Origin: an uncultured Gammaproteobacteria bacterium
GTDB lineage: Bacteria; Pseudomonadota; Gammaproteobacteria; Arenicellales; JAANXG01
Length of the DNA stretch: 64,000 nt
Direction of reading: 5' to 3'
Assembly (NCBI GenBank): GCA_947258975.1
Contig: CAMYKK010000005.1
Span: 84,961 to 148,960 of the forward strand
A program made the translations under genes and the position numbers. Every line of letters starts with the position of its first letter. The stretch's first letter is position 1. The notes below the pieces were generated by a model. The model searched no databases, had not been told where the DNA came from, and saw nothing but the letters and a program-made list of their open reading frames with translations. This document shows positions 8,991 to 18,999 of the stretch, one piece after another.

Positions 8991-10166
8991 TTAGCGTGCT
9001 GGTGGGTGCGCCTCATTTATGGGCTTAATGGTTGTCCAGCCTTTACAACCGGGACAATGCCAGTGCATGGATCTACCGCTGAATCCACACTGTTGGCAGA
9101 TATAGCCGGAATTAGTATTGATTGTATTTGTCAACACGTTGTCGATTATGCGATCTCTATCGGTCATTTTATCCTTGCCTGTTTTCCGTAACTCCATCAG
9201 ATAACGAAAGCCGGTTATAGAGGGATTATCGCCAAGCCAATCGGTTAGAAATTCTTCGGCGTCAGCATCACCGTGCTTGCTCCGAAGTTCCTTAACCTTG
9301 GCAATCAGCAACTTCGGATTACGCAGTTTGCGCAGAGACTCGTCTAAAAATTTCTCTAGTCCTTGGTCATCATCGAGACGGCGATACGCGTCCAGGAGCT
9401 TATCAATTATCTCGCTGAGAAATTGCGGGTCCTGCTGTTCGATCGTACGCCAGGTCTGAACCGCCGCACGATAATCGGCGTCGTGATACTGAACTTCTCC
9501 CAGTAAGATGATAGCTCGAGTGCACTGGTCATCTTCTTCCAGAGCATGCTGAATATAATCATTGGCAGTACCGGTCTTTTTGTCGGACAATGCTTGCTCT
9601 GCCATCTCACAGTAGTATTGTGCGATGATGTTCGACTGATCCTTCCCTATTAGTTTCTCCGATTGTCTGAGCACGGAAATCGCCTTGTTCCACTCCTTTT
9701 CCTGTTCGTATAGTTGGGATAGATATCTGAGTGCGGATTCCGCATGCGCCGGAATATCAACCAATTCTTGAAATAGACTCTCCGCGCGATCGAATAATCC
9801 AGCTTTAAAATAATCCTGCGCAAGCTCGTAAAGCGCCTGAATTCTTTGACTTTCGCTCAGACTGGGTCGCGCAATCAAATTCTGATGGATCCGGGTGGCG
9901 CGTTCCACTTCACCTCTGCGGCGAAACAAATTACCCAGTGTAAGATGCATCTCGACGGTCTCCGAATCCAGCTCCAAGACCTTGATAAATACCTCGATTG
10001 CCTTGTCGGGTTGCTCGTTTAGGAGAAAATTGAGCCCCGTGAAATACGCGGACGGTAGATTGAATTCTGCCGGCGTCTGCTTGCGTATATCGTCACGTTT
10101 TGCTACGAACCAGCCAGATGCAGCTGCCAGTGGCAGCAGCACCAACAGCCACACCGGATCAAGCAC
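8991..10166 (-). CDS. lapB: Lipopolysaccharide assembly protein B
   Basis: Inner-membrane-anchored cytoplasmic TPR protein that recruits FtsH to degrade LpxC and so balances LPS synthesis. It has one N-terminal membrane helix (WLLVLLPLAAASGWFVA), about nine TPR units across residues 35-340, and a C-terminal rubredoxin-like zinc finger (CQQCG, then HWHCPGC). The length of 391 residues matches E. coli LapB (389). The start is a GTG at 10166 that shares one base with the lapA stop (TAGTG), so the pair is coupled. Confidence 0.95.
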   Translation of the reverse strand: MLDPVWLLVLLPLAAASGWFVAKRDDIRKQTPAEFNLPSAYFTGLNFLLNEQPDKAIEVFIKVLELDSETVEMHLTLGNLFRRRGEVERATRIHQNLIARPSLSESQRIQALYELAQDYFKAGLFDRAESLFQELVDIPAHAESALRYLSQLYEQEKEWNKAISVLRQSEKLIGKDQSNIIAQYYCEMAEQALSDKKTGTANDYIQHALEEDDQCTRAIILLGEVQYHDADYRAAVQTWRTIEQQDPQFLSEIIDKLLDAYRRLDDDQGLEKFLDESLRKLRNPKLLIAKVKELRSKHGDADAEEFLTDWLGDNPSITGFRYLMELRKTGKDKMTDRDRIIDNVLTNTINTNSGYICQQCGFSGRSMHWHCPGCKGWTTIKPINEAHPPAR

Positions 10167-10462
10167 TAGACATCATCCTTGATCGGCAACGCTCGCAGGT
10201 TGTTGACTTCCTGTTCCATTTTTTTCACTTCTCTTTTCGCTTGCGACAGTCGTCTCCGCGAACGTAATACCCAAGTCAGGGTGAGCAAAACACCCAAGAA
10301 AGCACCCGCCGCCAGGACTACCAGCAACAACCATGACATAGGGCCTGTCCAACCAAGATCGAAATAATACGTGATCGCAACTTCTTGGGGATTCTTCAAT
10401 GAAAAAGTAATCCCGGCCACAAGAAGAAGCAATATTATTAATAGATAAAATAATCGCTTCAT
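10166..10462 (-). CDS. lapA: Lipopolysaccharide assembly protein A
   Basis: Small inner-membrane partner of LapB, with two membrane helices (about residues 3-22 and 41-66) and a basic, coiled-coil-forming C-terminus (RSRRRLSQAKREVKKMEQE). The conserved NPQEVAITYYF segment lies between the helices, as in YciS proteins. I start at the ATG at 10462 because GGAGG lies just ahead of it; the frame opens four codons earlier. Its stop overlaps the lapB start. Confidence 0.93.
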   Translation of the reverse strand: MKRLFYLLIILLLLVAGITFSLKNPQEVAITYYFDLGWTGPMSWLLLVVLAAGAFLGVLLTLTWVLRSRRRLSQAKREVKKMEQEVNNLRALPIKDDV

Positions 10463-10569
10463 CGTTCCTCCCATTAACGTTCGGTCCGTTAGCTGTTCCG
10501 CAAGAATTACCTACATTTTCAGAGACCGGACGTTGGTTTGCAAGCACCAAACGCGGGTGCGCTGTTCAG

Positions 10570-10583
10570 TGACGGATCCGTCA
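10570..10583. other. 14-base perfect palindrome between ihfB and lapA
   Basis: TGACGGATCCGTCA is a perfect palindrome 20 bases past the ihfB stop and 107 bases before lapA, flanked by CTGTT and AACAG that extend the symmetry imperfectly on the minus strand. It could be a protein-binding site or an RNA hairpin; no U-run follows, so it is not a standard terminator. Confidence 0.35.
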
Positions 10584-10602
10584 ACAGTAGGAAAACCGGG
10601 CA

Positions 10603-10911
10603 CTACCGGATATCGGAGGCGACATCCACCCTATCACGAAGCTCTTTTCCTGGTTTGAAATGCGGGACATGTTTATCGGGCACCCCGACAGACGCACCGG
10701 TCTTTGGATTTCGACCAACTCGCGCCGGTCGATAGTGGAGTGAAAAGCTACCAAAGCCCCTGACTTCGATGCGCTCACCATCCGCTAACGCATCCGCCAT
10801 ACTTTCGAGTAATCCCTTCACCGCCAACTCCACATCACGGTATGCGAGCTGTGGTTGTTCAGCAGCCAGCATTTCTATCATTTCTGACTTCGTTATCGCC
10901 GAATCACCCAT
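10603..10911 (-). CDS. ihfB: Integration host factor subunit beta
   Basis: DNA-bending nucleoid protein subunit, partner of IhfA. The N-terminus has [16 protein letters not shown], and the beta-arm region has the conserved [22 protein letters not shown], where the Pro at the arm tip intercalates DNA. It has 102 residues, slightly longer than E. coli (94) at the N-terminus. It follows rpsA in the same direction, the usual gammaproteobacterial order. Confidence 0.95.
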   Translation of the reverse strand: MGDSAITKSEMIEMLAAEQPQLAYRDVELAVKGLLESMADALADGERIEVRGFGSFSLHYRPARVGRNPKTGASVGVPDKHVPHFKPGKELRDRVDVASDIR

Positions 10912-10983
10912 GAGATCGGTATAAGGTCATTGGTATAACGTTCCCAATTTAAAGCCTCAGTGCTCGCATTCATCGTACTGCGG

Positions 10984-12660
10984 TTAAGAATTACTGCTTT
11001 TCTCCAATTGCTCCTTTAACTTTTCTCCCAGCGTGGTTGTCGCCTGAGTTTTGCGTGTGTACTCCTGAATTACTTCGCTTTCTTGCTGTGCCTCAAGCGC
11101 CTTTACCGACAACGAGATGCGTCGATTCTTGCGATCGATACTCGTCACCTTGGCCTCAACGGCATCACCCACATTGAGCACACTTCGCGCATCTTCCACA
11201 TGCTCCCGCGACAGCTCCGAGGCCCTCAGGTAGCCTTCTATCCCCTGACCCAGGTCGACTGTTCCTCCTTTCGCATCGAGACTTAACACTTGGCCAGTAA
11301 CGACACTTCCCTTGCTGTGCTCACTAACGTACATGGTGAACGGATCCTGAGTTACTTGCTTAATACCTAACGAAATTCGCTCTCGTTCCGGATCGACAGA
11401 CAGCACAACAGCTTCTACGTCGTCGCCTTTCTTGTACTCCCTCACCACTTCCTCGCCTGATCTGTCCCAGGACAAATCACTGAGATGGATTAAGCCATCA
11501 ATCCCCCCTTCCAGCCCGATAAACACGCCGAAATCCGTGATCGATTTAATCTGACCGCCAACCTTATCACCTTTGTTCCGGAGCGCTGCAAATTCTTCCC
11601 ATGGGTTCGGTTTACACTGCTTTATGCCAAGAGATATGCGTCTGCGCTCCTCATCGATATCCAGAACCATAACTTCGACTTCGTCACCAACGTGGCATAC
11701 CTTGGTAGGATGAACGTTCTTATTAGTCCAATCCATTTCCGACACGTGCACCAAACCTTCTACTCCTTCCTCTAATTCAACGAACGCCCCGTAGTCCGTA
11801 ATATTGGTCACTTTACCGAACACGCGTGTCCCTTCGGGATACCGCCGCGGAAGGTCGACCCACGGGTCTTCACCAAGTTGCTTCATCCCGAGAGAGACGC
11901 GATTTCGCTCACGATCAAACTTGAGCACACGCGCCTCGATTTCATCACCGACGTTTAACACCTCAGAGGGATGCTTTACACGCCGCCAAGCCAGATCTGT
12001 GATGTGTAGCAATCCGTCAATACCGCCAAGGTTTACAAATGCGCCATAATCGGTAAGGTTTTTCACGATGCCTTTGACGACCTGTCCTTCCTCCAAATTC
12101 GCCAACAGCGCATCACGTTCAGCGCTCAGTTCCGTCTCCACCACCGCACGCCGCGAAACGACCACGTTATTACGCCGCCGATCTAGTTTGATCACCTTGA
12201 ATTCGAGTTCTTTGCCTTCAAGGTATCCCGAATCCTTGACTGGCCGGACGTCCACCAACGATCCCGGTAAAAATGCCCGGATTCCCTTGACAGAAACCGT
12301 AAATCCGCCCTTCACCTTACCGCTAATGACGCCTTCTACAACCGCCTGTTCCTCGAGCGACTTCTCTAACTCATCCCAGGCGCGTTCTCGGCATGCCTTT
12401 TCCCGGGACAACCGGGTATGCCCAAATCCGTCCTCCAATGACTCGATCGCGACCTCAACGGTGTCACCAATATTGACCGTCAACTCGCCGCTATCATTCA
12501 GGAATTGCGAGGCCGGAATCTCAGCTTCGGATTTCAACCCCGCGTTAACAATGACTAGTTCACCGTCCAGGTCTACTACTTCACCGGTAATTACATCGCC
12601 TGGAGTCATCACCCTATTAGAAAAACTAGCCTCGAAAAGCTCCGCAAAACTGTCTGTCAT
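10984..12660 (-). CDS. rpsA: 30S ribosomal protein S1
   Basis: mRNA-binding ribosomal protein needed for translation initiation on structured messages. Six S1 RNA-binding repeats are seen in order, for example [20 protein letters not shown] near the N-terminus, [19 protein letters not shown] in the third and [20 protein letters not shown] in the fourth. Starting at the ATG at 12660 ([10 protein letters not shown]) gives 558 residues, against 557 in E. coli; the open frame to 12687 is not family-like. The start is 7 bases after the cmk stop. Confidence 0.97.
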   Translation of the reverse strand: MTDSFAELFEASFSNRVMTPGDVITGEVVDLDGELVIVNAGLKSEAEIPASQFLNDSGELTVNIGDTVEVAIESLEDGFGHTRLSREKACRERAWDELEKSLEEQAVVEGVISGKVKGGFTVSVKGIRAFLPGSLVDVRPVKDSGYLEGKELEFKVIKLDRRRNNVVVSRRAVVETELSAERDALLANLEEGQVVKGIVKNLTDYGAFVNLGGIDGLLHITDLAWRRVKHPSEVLNVGDEIEARVLKFDRERNRVSLGMKQLGEDPWVDLPRRYPEGTRVFGKVTNITDYGAFVELEEGVEGLVHVSEMDWTNKNVHPTKVCHVGDEVEVMVLDIDEERRRISLGIKQCKPNPWEEFAALRNKGDKVGGQIKSITDFGVFIGLEGGIDGLIHLSDLSWDRSGEEVVREYKKGDDVEAVVLSVDPERERISLGIKQVTQDPFTMYVSEHSKGSVVTGQVLSLDAKGGTVDLGQGIEGYLRASELSREHVEDARSVLNVGDAVEAKVTSIDRKNRRISLSVKALEAQQESEVIQEYTRKTQATTTLGEKLKEQLEKSSNS

Positions 12661-12667
12661 ACTTCTA

Positions 12668-13414
12668 TCATTTGCGTGAGTCTCCACCGGAGCTCGCGCT
12701 GGTTACGTTCGTCCATTCAGCCCGTTCACGGACGATTCTAGGTTGCAATAAATCCAGTACTCGCGACACGACCTCGATAATCTCGAGGTCAGACGTGTCC
12801 AACGTAACCGCGTCATCGGCGCCAACGAGCGGCGACGCCTGACGCTGCGCATCACGGGCATCACGATCCTGGATCACCTGAAAAAGGTGCGCAAGGTTAA
12901 CATCGAACCCCTTTAACTTCAACTGCTTATAACGCCGTTGCGCCCGTATGTACGGCGCAGCGGTGAGAAAAATTTTCAACGTCGCGTCCGGAAACACGGT
13001 TGTGCCCATATCACGGCCGTCAGCCACCAGGCCGGGCGGGCGGCGAGCTCGCCTTTGCGCGGCGAGCACAGCGTCCCGGATTCGCGGCTCAGACGCCAGT
13101 TTGGACGCCATCTCCCCGATTTCCTCGGTCCGCAACGCCTGTCCGAGGCACACGCCGTCGACAGTAATCTTAGCGGCCCCTTCCGGGTCCGGGCGGCATG
13201 ATACCTGCAACTGCGCGGCCTGTTGCGCCGCTCTGTCGACGTCTGCGGCATCGATCCCCGCCTCACTCAAAGTAAACGCCAGCGCCCTGTAGATGGCACC
13301 ACTATCCAAATACTGCCAACCTAGTCGCAGCGCACAGATTTGTCCTACAGTGCCCTTTCCGGACCCACTCGGTCCATCCAAACACAGCACCGGCACCTTG
13401 GACGACATCGTCAC
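12668..13414 (-). CDS. cmk: Cytidylate kinase
   Basis: Phosphorylates CMP and dCMP using ATP. The P-loop [13 protein letters not shown] is near residue 14, the substrate-binding [12 protein letters not shown] motif near 130, and the LID-like arginine-rich [13 protein letters not shown] after that. It has 248 residues against 227 in E. coli, the excess being at the C-terminus. The start is a GTG at 13414 in a GTGA overlap with the aroA stop; an ATG two codons later is equally possible. Confidence 0.95.
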   Translation of the reverse strand: MTMSSKVPVLCLDGPSGSGKGTVGQICALRLGWQYLDSGAIYRALAFTLSEAGIDAADVDRAAQQAAQLQVSCRPDPEGAAKITVDGVCLGQALRTEEIGEMASKLASEPRIRDAVLAAQRRARRPPGLVADGRDMGTTVFPDATLKIFLTAAPYIRAQRRYKQLKLKGFDVNLAHLFQVIQDRDARDAQRQASPLVGADDAVTLDTSDLEIIEVVSRVLDLLQPRIVRERAEWTNVTSASSGGDSRK

Positions 13415-14709
13415 ACCTGACGAACATCCAGGCCCGCATTTTGGGCGCAGGCCAAGAAATCCGGAAACGACGTGGCGATGTTGTCACAATCTTGCACCAC
13501 GATCGGCTGTGCGGACCGAAGTGCAGCCATGCAGAACGCCATCGCGATCCGGTGGTCTCCATAACTGTTTACCCTGCCCCCCTTGACCAAACCACCGCTA
13601 ATCACCATTCCGTCATCCCGCTCCTCGACCTCAATGCCAATAGCCTCGAGACCCCCGACCATGGCGAAAATGCGATCGCTTTCTTTGTGGCGAAGCTCTT
13701 CGGCACCGCGCACAACCGTGTGGCCGTCGGCGCAGGCAGCAGCAATCGCAATAATAGGGAACTCATCGATGGCGAGCGACACCAACTCCGGAGATATCTC
13801 GATTCCCTTCAAGGGCGCGTACCGGACAACGATATCTGCCACCGGCTCATTGCCCGCATGTCTTCGATTTCCAATCTCTATCCGCGCCCCCATTTGCTCC
13901 AGTATGGTCAGTACACCGCTACGTGTCGGATTGATACCGACGCCTTGAATGCTAACCCGAGAACCCCGGCAGATCGTTGCCCCCACGATAAAAAATGCGG
14001 CTGATGACAAATCACCGGGCACATCTATTGTGGTTCCCTGCAGCCTCCCCCCCCCGGCCAAACAGATACGGAAACCTTCGTGTCGGTATGGATAACCAAA
14101 TGTTGCCATCATATGTTCGGTATGATCCCGCGTGACCAACGGCTCGTCGACGCAGGTTTCTCCATGCGCATACATTCCGGCGAGAAGGATCGCCGACTTG
14201 ACCTGCGCGCTCGCAACCGGCATGCGATAATGTATGCCCTGAAGTCGTCTCGATTTGCGGATGTGAACCGGTGGTACACCGCTGCGGCCCACGGTCACCT
14301 GGGCCCCCATCTGCAGCAGAGGTTCTACGATTCTTTGCATCGGTCGCTTACGTAGTGACTCGTCGCCGGTTAGAGTTGCCTCCACATTTTGTCCGGCCAA
14401 CAGACCCGTAAGCAGCCGTAATGCCGTGCCTGAATTCCCGAGATCGATGTCGGTACGCGGCGCTTTGAGCCCCCCGGAGCCGACGCCCTTGACTGTGAGC
14501 AGACCGTCGGTCAGCTCGTCGAGCTCGACCCCCATCTGGCGAAATGCGCGCATGGTTGCCAACACATCTTCGCTATATAGTAAACCCGCAATCCGGCTGG
14601 TTCCACTCGCAACCGCCGCTAACATAATGGCCCGATGGGAAACTGATTTGTCGCCTGGAACGTTTACGTCTCCTTCGAACTTGCCTGTCGCGGTTACGAT
14701 AAAGTCCAC
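13411..14709 (-). CDS. aroA: 3-phosphoshikimate 1-carboxyvinyltransferase (EPSP synthase)
   Basis: Sixth step of the shikimate pathway: transfers enolpyruvyl from PEP to shikimate-3-phosphate. Signatures are PGDKSVSHRAIMLAA near residue 19, GNSGTALRLLTGLLAG near 92 and the C-terminal DEFPIIAIAAACA followed by RHKESDRI. It has 432 residues. It sits in a tyrA-aroA-cmk order and overlaps cmk by four bases. Confidence 0.96.
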   Translation of the reverse strand: MDFIVTATGKFEGDVNVPGDKSVSHRAIMLAAVASGTSRIAGLLYSEDVLATMRAFRQMGVELDELTDGLLTVKGVGSGGLKAPRTDIDLGNSGTALRLLTGLLAGQNVEATLTGDESLRKRPMQRIVEPLLQMGAQVTVGRSGVPPVHIRKSRRLQGIHYRMPVASAQVKSAILLAGMYAHGETCVDEPLVTRDHTEHMMATFGYPYRHEGFRICLAGGGRLQGTTIDVPGDLSSAAFFIVGATICRGSRVSIQGVGINPTRSGVLTILEQMGARIEIGNRRHAGNEPVADIVVRYAPLKGIEISPELVSLAIDEFPIIAIAAACADGHTVVRGAEELRHKESDRIFAMVGGLEAIGIEVEERDDGMVISGGLVKGGRVNSYGDHRIAMAFCMAALRSAQPIVVQDCDNIATSFPDFLACAQNAGLDVRQV

Positions 14710-14716
14710 CGAGGGC

Positions 14717-15601
14717 TCATCCCTGCTTTGCGATTTTTTTCTTGACGTCTAGCCCAGCGTCTCGGGCCTGCTTCGCTTGGGCAAAATATTCCTGTAATAA
14801 TTTACTGTCTTCTCTCTCGATGGTATCAATTAGTTCCTCTAACCGTGATTTAAATTCGCCTAAAGTCCGCAGAATGGGTTTACGGTTCGTCATGCAGATA
14901 TCCCGCCACATGACCGGATCGCTCGAAGCGATGCGGGTAAAGTCGTAAAATCCTCCGGCAGCTAATTCAAACAGCGTGTCAGGTTCCGGATGCTCCGCGA
15001 GACAGCGAACCAATGAGTAGGCGATGACGTGCGGCAGATGGCTGGTCGCAGCCAAGATCTGATCATGATAATCCCCGTCCATCTTGATGACGTCAGCACC
15101 CGTCCTCCTCCACATATCTGCAATCACATTGACTGCCGCTTCGTTGGTCTCCGGCAACGGAGTCAGCACTACATGACGCCGTTCAAACAATTCTGCGAAT
15201 GAGGCACCGACACCAGAGCACTCGGTACCCGCAATCGGATGACCCGGCACAAAACGTTCTATATGCTCCGGTAAGTGCCGTTTTACCGCGTTGATCACGT
15301 ACCTCTTGACACTTCCCACATCCGTTATGGTGGCATCACCGGGCAAATTTTTACCGATCGCGTTCAGAATACCGGGAAACGTTCGCAGCGGGGTGGCAAT
15401 GACAACGATTGACGCGCTCTCCACAGCCTCACCCGGGTCCATGGAAAACCGATCAATCACCCCCAGGTCTAACGCTAAATCCCCGGTGTCGCGGCTCCGC
15501 GCAACGCCAATCACCTGTTCCACAGCATTAGCCCTCTTCAAAGCACGCGCTAGCGAGCCGCCGATTAAGCCGATGCCAATGAGTACCAGTCTTCCAATCA
15601 C
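14717..15601 (-). CDS. tyrA: Prephenate dehydrogenase
   Basis: NAD-dependent oxidative decarboxylation of prephenate (or arogenate) for tyrosine. The dinucleotide motif GIGLIGGSLARAL is at the N-terminus; HPIAGTE and the HDQILAATSHLPHVIAY segments are family signatures that carry the catalytic His residues. The 294-residue length and lack of a chorismate mutase domain mean it is the monofunctional form; the mutase is fused to PheA here. It starts at a GTG at 15601, 13 bases after the hisC stop. Confidence 0.95.
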   Translation of the reverse strand: MIGRLVLIGIGLIGGSLARALKRANAVEQVIGVARSRDTGDLALDLGVIDRFSMDPGEAVESASIVVIATPLRTFPGILNAIGKNLPGDATITDVGSVKRYVINAVKRHLPEHIERFVPGHPIAGTECSGVGASFAELFERRHVVLTPLPETNEAAVNVIADMWRRTGADVIKMDGDYHDQILAATSHLPHVIAYSLVRCLAEHPEPDTLFELAAGGFYDFTRIASSDPVMWRDICMTNRKPILRTLGEFKSRLEELIDTIEREDSKLLQEYFAQAKQARDAGLDVKKKIAKQG

Positions 15602-15614
15602 AATGCCGTGCCGA

Positions 15615-16724
15615 TCATAGAAGAACCTTTACCGCATCGATCAGTTGATCGATTTCTTGAGACCGGCCGATGGTGACCCGCAAATGATGCGGCATCTCGT
15701 AATTATCGACGGGACGAACGATGATGCCGCGCTTGAGCAGTGATTTTTGAATTTCGGCTGCACGTCGTCCAAAATCAATCGTCAGAAAGTTGGCCACCGA
15801 AGGAATGTAGGGCAGTTCCAGCTGATCACATGCTGCGCACAGCCGTTGCATCTGTTGGTGGTTTAGCTCCCGGCTGCGGCGAACGTGCTCCGGGTCCTCC
15901 AGCGCTGCGATGCCTCCAATTTGCGCCACCTGACTTACATTAAAGGGTTGGCGCACGCGGTTCATCAGATCGGTTATCTGCTCGCTGGCAATACCATAAC
16001 CGATCCGTAGTCCGGCCAAACCGTAGGCCTTGGAAAATGTCCGCACGACAATCAAATTACGATAACGATCAAGAAACTCCAGTCCATCAGGGTAGTCGGA
16101 TTTCTGCACATACTCGAAATATGCCTCATCGAGAACCACGATTACCTCTGAGGGGACTGACGCGAGAAAAACCTCCAACTCCGAAGCCGTGTTGTACGTC
16201 CCGGTGGGATTATTGGGATTAGCGATGAACACTACTTTGGTGCGTTCGCTCACGGTATCCGCCATCAATGCCAGATCGTGTCCCCATTCAGCCGCAGGCG
16301 TTATTTTTATGTTGCCACCAACCGCATGCGCCACCAATGAATACACTAGAAAAGCGTATTGCGAAAACACAACCTCATCTCCAGGTCCCACGAACACCCT
16401 GGCAATCAGATCGAGCACATCGTTTGACCCATTTCCTAAAATTAGTGTTTCGGGTGACACCTTGAGATGTTCACCTAAGGCTTTCTTTAATCTGAAACCG
16501 TTCGCATCGGGATATAAAGCGATACTATCCAGACATTCCCGCATTGCCGCCAATACCAGAGGCGATGGTCCCAGTGGATTTTCGTTTGACGCTAGCTTGG
16601 TAGCGTTCGGGATGCCCAACTCCCGTTCCACCTCTTCAATTGGTTTGCCTGGTTGATAAGGCGTAAGACTGGAAACACCGGGCACCGCCCGGGTATATGG
16701 AAACGACAACGGATTATCAGTCAC
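15615..16724 (-). CDS. hisC: Histidinol-phosphate aminotransferase
   Basis: PLP-dependent aminotransferase of histidine synthesis; in this neighbourhood such enzymes often also transaminate aromatic keto acids. Seen: KLASNENPLGPSP near residue 43, the NPNNPTG segment binding PLP, and the Schiff-base lysine in TFSKAYGLAGLRIGYG. It has 369 residues. Its position between pheA and tyrA, overlapping pheA by four bases, supports a role in phenylalanine and tyrosine synthesis. Confidence 0.93.
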   Translation of the reverse strand: MTDNPLSFPYTRAVPGVSSLTPYQPGKPIEEVERELGIPNATKLASNENPLGPSPLVLAAMRECLDSIALYPDANGFRLKKALGEHLKVSPETLILGNGSNDVLDLIARVFVGPGDEVVFSQYAFLVYSLVAHAVGGNIKITPAAEWGHDLALMADTVSERTKVVFIANPNNPTGTYNTASELEVFLASVPSEVIVVLDEAYFEYVQKSDYPDGLEFLDRYRNLIVVRTFSKAYGLAGLRIGYGIASEQITDLMNRVRQPFNVSQVAQIGGIAALEDPEHVRRSRELNHQQMQRLCAACDQLELPYIPSVANFLTIDFGRRAAEIQKSLLKRGIIVRPVDNYEMPHHLRVTIGRSQEIDQLIDAVKVLL

Positions 16725-17803
16725 AACACTGCCCGCGGATACGCACCCAGGAGCTTCACCAGTGCAGCCTCATTTTCCAACTCCGACAGCACCTCAGACA
16801 CGCGACGTTCCTTGGCGTGCCCCTCGATGTCGATAAAGAACACGTAGTCCCAAAGTCCTTTGCGCGACGGCCTCGACTCAATACGAGTCATACTGACCCC
16901 GTGTATCGCCATCGGCTCCAACAACCGATATAAAGCCCCAGGTTTATTTTGACTAGACACCAGCAGGCTCGTCTTATCATCGCCACTCGGCTCGGCCTCT
17001 GTATTTCCGACGATGAGAAAACGAGTCGTGTTATCGGCATCATCCTCGATATCCGCTATCAATACCTTCACACCGTAGATCTCCGCAGCGGCACTACTGG
17101 CAATTGCGGCCAGGTTCGAATTCAAGGCCGCTTGTTCCGCCGCTTCCGCGTTGCTGCTCGTGGCCATCATTTCAACAGACGGAAGATTAGTCATCAGCCA
17201 CCGTCGGCACTGGGCCAACGACTGGCCATGCGCCAATACTTTCTCTACATGACCGAGTGATTCCGCATTACTAACCAATTGATGTCGGACGCGTAACAGT
17301 ACTTCACCGCATATCTTCAAACTCGAATCAAAAAACATGTCTAAGGTGTGCGTAACCACGCCCTCGGTGGAATTCTCCACCGGAACGATCCCATAGTGAG
17401 CTTGCCGTTTTTCAACGGCATGGAATGCCTCGTCAATCGTCGGAAGGGAAAGGCATTTGACCGAATGGCCGAAATGTTTTAGCGCCGCGTTGTGGGTATA
17501 GGTACCTTCCGGGCCCAGAAAGGCCACCTTGATCGATGCCTGTGCCGCGAGCGATACGGACATGATCTCGCGAAATAATCGGGCGATGTCGTCATCCGAC
17601 AGAGGACCTTGATTGCGCTCAATGATTGTTCGCAGTATGCGCGCTTCCCGTTCAGGACGGTAAAAACACTCTGATCCCGAGAGGGTTTTCACCTCTGCAA
17701 TCTGTTTGGCGACTTTGACCCGCTGGTTGATCAGGTCTTGTATTTCGCAGTCGAACTCATCGATTCGCTGACGAAGCACCTGCAGCTGTTTTTCTTCCGA
17801 CAT
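16721..17803 (-). CDS. pheA: Chorismate mutase / prephenate dehydratase
   Basis: Bifunctional enzyme making phenylpyruvate from chorismate. An AroQ-type chorismate mutase domain (residues about 1-85, LRQRIDEFDCEIQDLINQR, RPEREARIL) is fused to a prephenate dehydratase domain (FLGPEGTYTHNAALKHFG, VPVENSTEGVV) and a C-terminal ACT domain for phenylalanine feedback (NKPGALYRLLEPMAIHGVSM, IESRPSRKGLWDYVFFID). The ATG at 17803 gives 360 residues; a TTG at 17818 is possible but less likely. Confidence 0.96.
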   Translation of the reverse strand: MSEEKQLQVLRQRIDEFDCEIQDLINQRVKVAKQIAEVKTLSGSECFYRPEREARILRTIIERNQGPLSDDDIARLFREIMSVSLAAQASIKVAFLGPEGTYTHNAALKHFGHSVKCLSLPTIDEAFHAVEKRQAHYGIVPVENSTEGVVTHTLDMFFDSSLKICGEVLLRVRHQLVSNAESLGHVEKVLAHGQSLAQCRRWLMTNLPSVEMMATSSNAEAAEQAALNSNLAAIASSAAAEIYGVKVLIADIEDDADNTTRFLIVGNTEAEPSGDDKTSLLVSSQNKPGALYRLLEPMAIHGVSMTRIESRPSRKGLWDYVFFIDIEGHAKERRVSEVLSELENEAALVKLLGAYPRAVL

Positions 17804-17834
17804 GACCGGTGTTGGCAAGAAGTGTGGCCGGTGT

Positions 17835-18998
17835 TTATAACACCCTTGCCATCATGACTCCATCAATTGCGCGGATCCTGTCCCAGGTAGACTCAGGAAT
17901 AGGGCTGTCGGTATCCACAACCGTGTAGGCCATATCACCCCTCGATTGGTTGATCATGTCGTGAATATTAAGATTTGCGTCCGCCATAGCAGTGGAGATC
18001 TGTCCCAACATATTCGGAACGTTGGCATTAGCGACGATCAATCTATGTGGAGATCCTCTTGGCAGCCTCACCGCTGGAAAATTGACAGAATTAAATATAT
18101 TCCCATTCTCCAGGAAATCCCGAACCTGAGTTGCGACCATGACTGCACAATTGTCTTCCGCCTCCTGTGTCGACGCACCGAGATGCGGCAGCGCGATGAC
18201 CCGTTGGCACGCTTTCGTCACATTATTGGGGAAATCGGTGACATAAGCATTGATATTACCGTTGTTGATCGCCTCGCACACTGCTCTATCATCAACAACA
18301 CCTTCGCGCGCAAAATTCATGACTGTGGCCGAGGGCTTCATTCGGTGAATGTTGTCATCGTTAATCATGTTTCGCGTACCATTAGTTAGCGGGACATGAA
18401 AGGTAATGAAATCCGATTTCGACAACAACATACCAATAGACTCAGCACGCTCAACTGTTGAAGACAGCTTCCAGGCACCTTCGACGGTGAGCATCGGATC
18501 GTAACCGACAACTTCCATTCCCAGTTCGATACATATATTCGCAACGGAGCGGCCAATCGCGCCCAAGCCGACGATCCCCATGACCTTTCCCGGCAACTCG
18601 GAACCTGCGAAACGTTTCTTGCCAGCCTCCACCGCCTCGGCAAGCTGGTCGTCGTTCCCATTTAGATTCCGCGTGTAGTCCCAAGCGTCGCACAGGTTTC
18701 TACAGGCCAGCAGCAATCCCGCTACCACTAGTTCCTTAACAGCATTCGCATTGGCGCCAGGGGTATTGAAAACCGGTATACCCAAACCGCTCAACTTGTC
18801 GACTGGGATATTGTTCACTCCGGCACCCGCGCGCCCAACTACCTTGAGTGACTCTGGTATTTCCATGTCGTGCATTTGAAAAGAGCGGAGAAGGATGGCG
18901 TCGGGCGCTGTCTCTCTGTCAGATACACTGTACTTGTCGTTCGGCAAGCGTTCCAAACCGGAGCGGGAAATATTGTTCAAGGCAAGAATATGGAACAT
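17835..18998 (-). CDS. serA: D-3-phosphoglycerate dehydrogenase
   Basis: First step of serine synthesis, oxidising 3-phosphoglycerate to 3-phosphohydroxypyruvate. The NAD-binding loop GIVGLGAIGRSVANI is near residue 147, FNTPGANANAVKELV carries substrate contacts, and the catalytic His is in LPHLGASTQEAE. A C-terminal ACT domain (NVPNMLGQISTAMADANLNI) points to regulation by serine. Starting at the ATG at 18998 gives 387 residues; the longer frame runs back into serC. It follows serC by one base and precedes pheA. Confidence 0.95.
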   Translation of the reverse strand: MFHILALNNISRSGLERLPNDKYSVSDRETAPDAILLRSFQMHDMEIPESLKVVGRAGAGVNNIPVDKLSGLGIPVFNTPGANANAVKELVVAGLLLACRNLCDAWDYTRNLNGNDDQLAEAVEAGKKRFAGSELPGKVMGIVGLGAIGRSVANICIELGMEVVGYDPMLTVEGAWKLSSTVERAESIGMLLSKSDFITFHVPLTNGTRNMINDDNIHRMKPSATVMNFAREGVVDDRAVCEAINNGNINAYVTDFPNNVTKACQRVIALPHLGASTQEAEDNCAVMVATQVRDFLENGNIFNSVNFPAVRLPRGSPHRLIVANANVPNMLGQISTAMADANLNIHDMINQSRGDMAYTVVDTDSPIPESTWDRIRAIDGVMMARVL

Positions 18999-18999
18999 C

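Noticed and set aside
12068..12679. 203-codon plus-strand frame opposite rpsA
   Set aside because: Ser/Thr/Arg-rich translation typical of an antisense shadow of S1 repeats.
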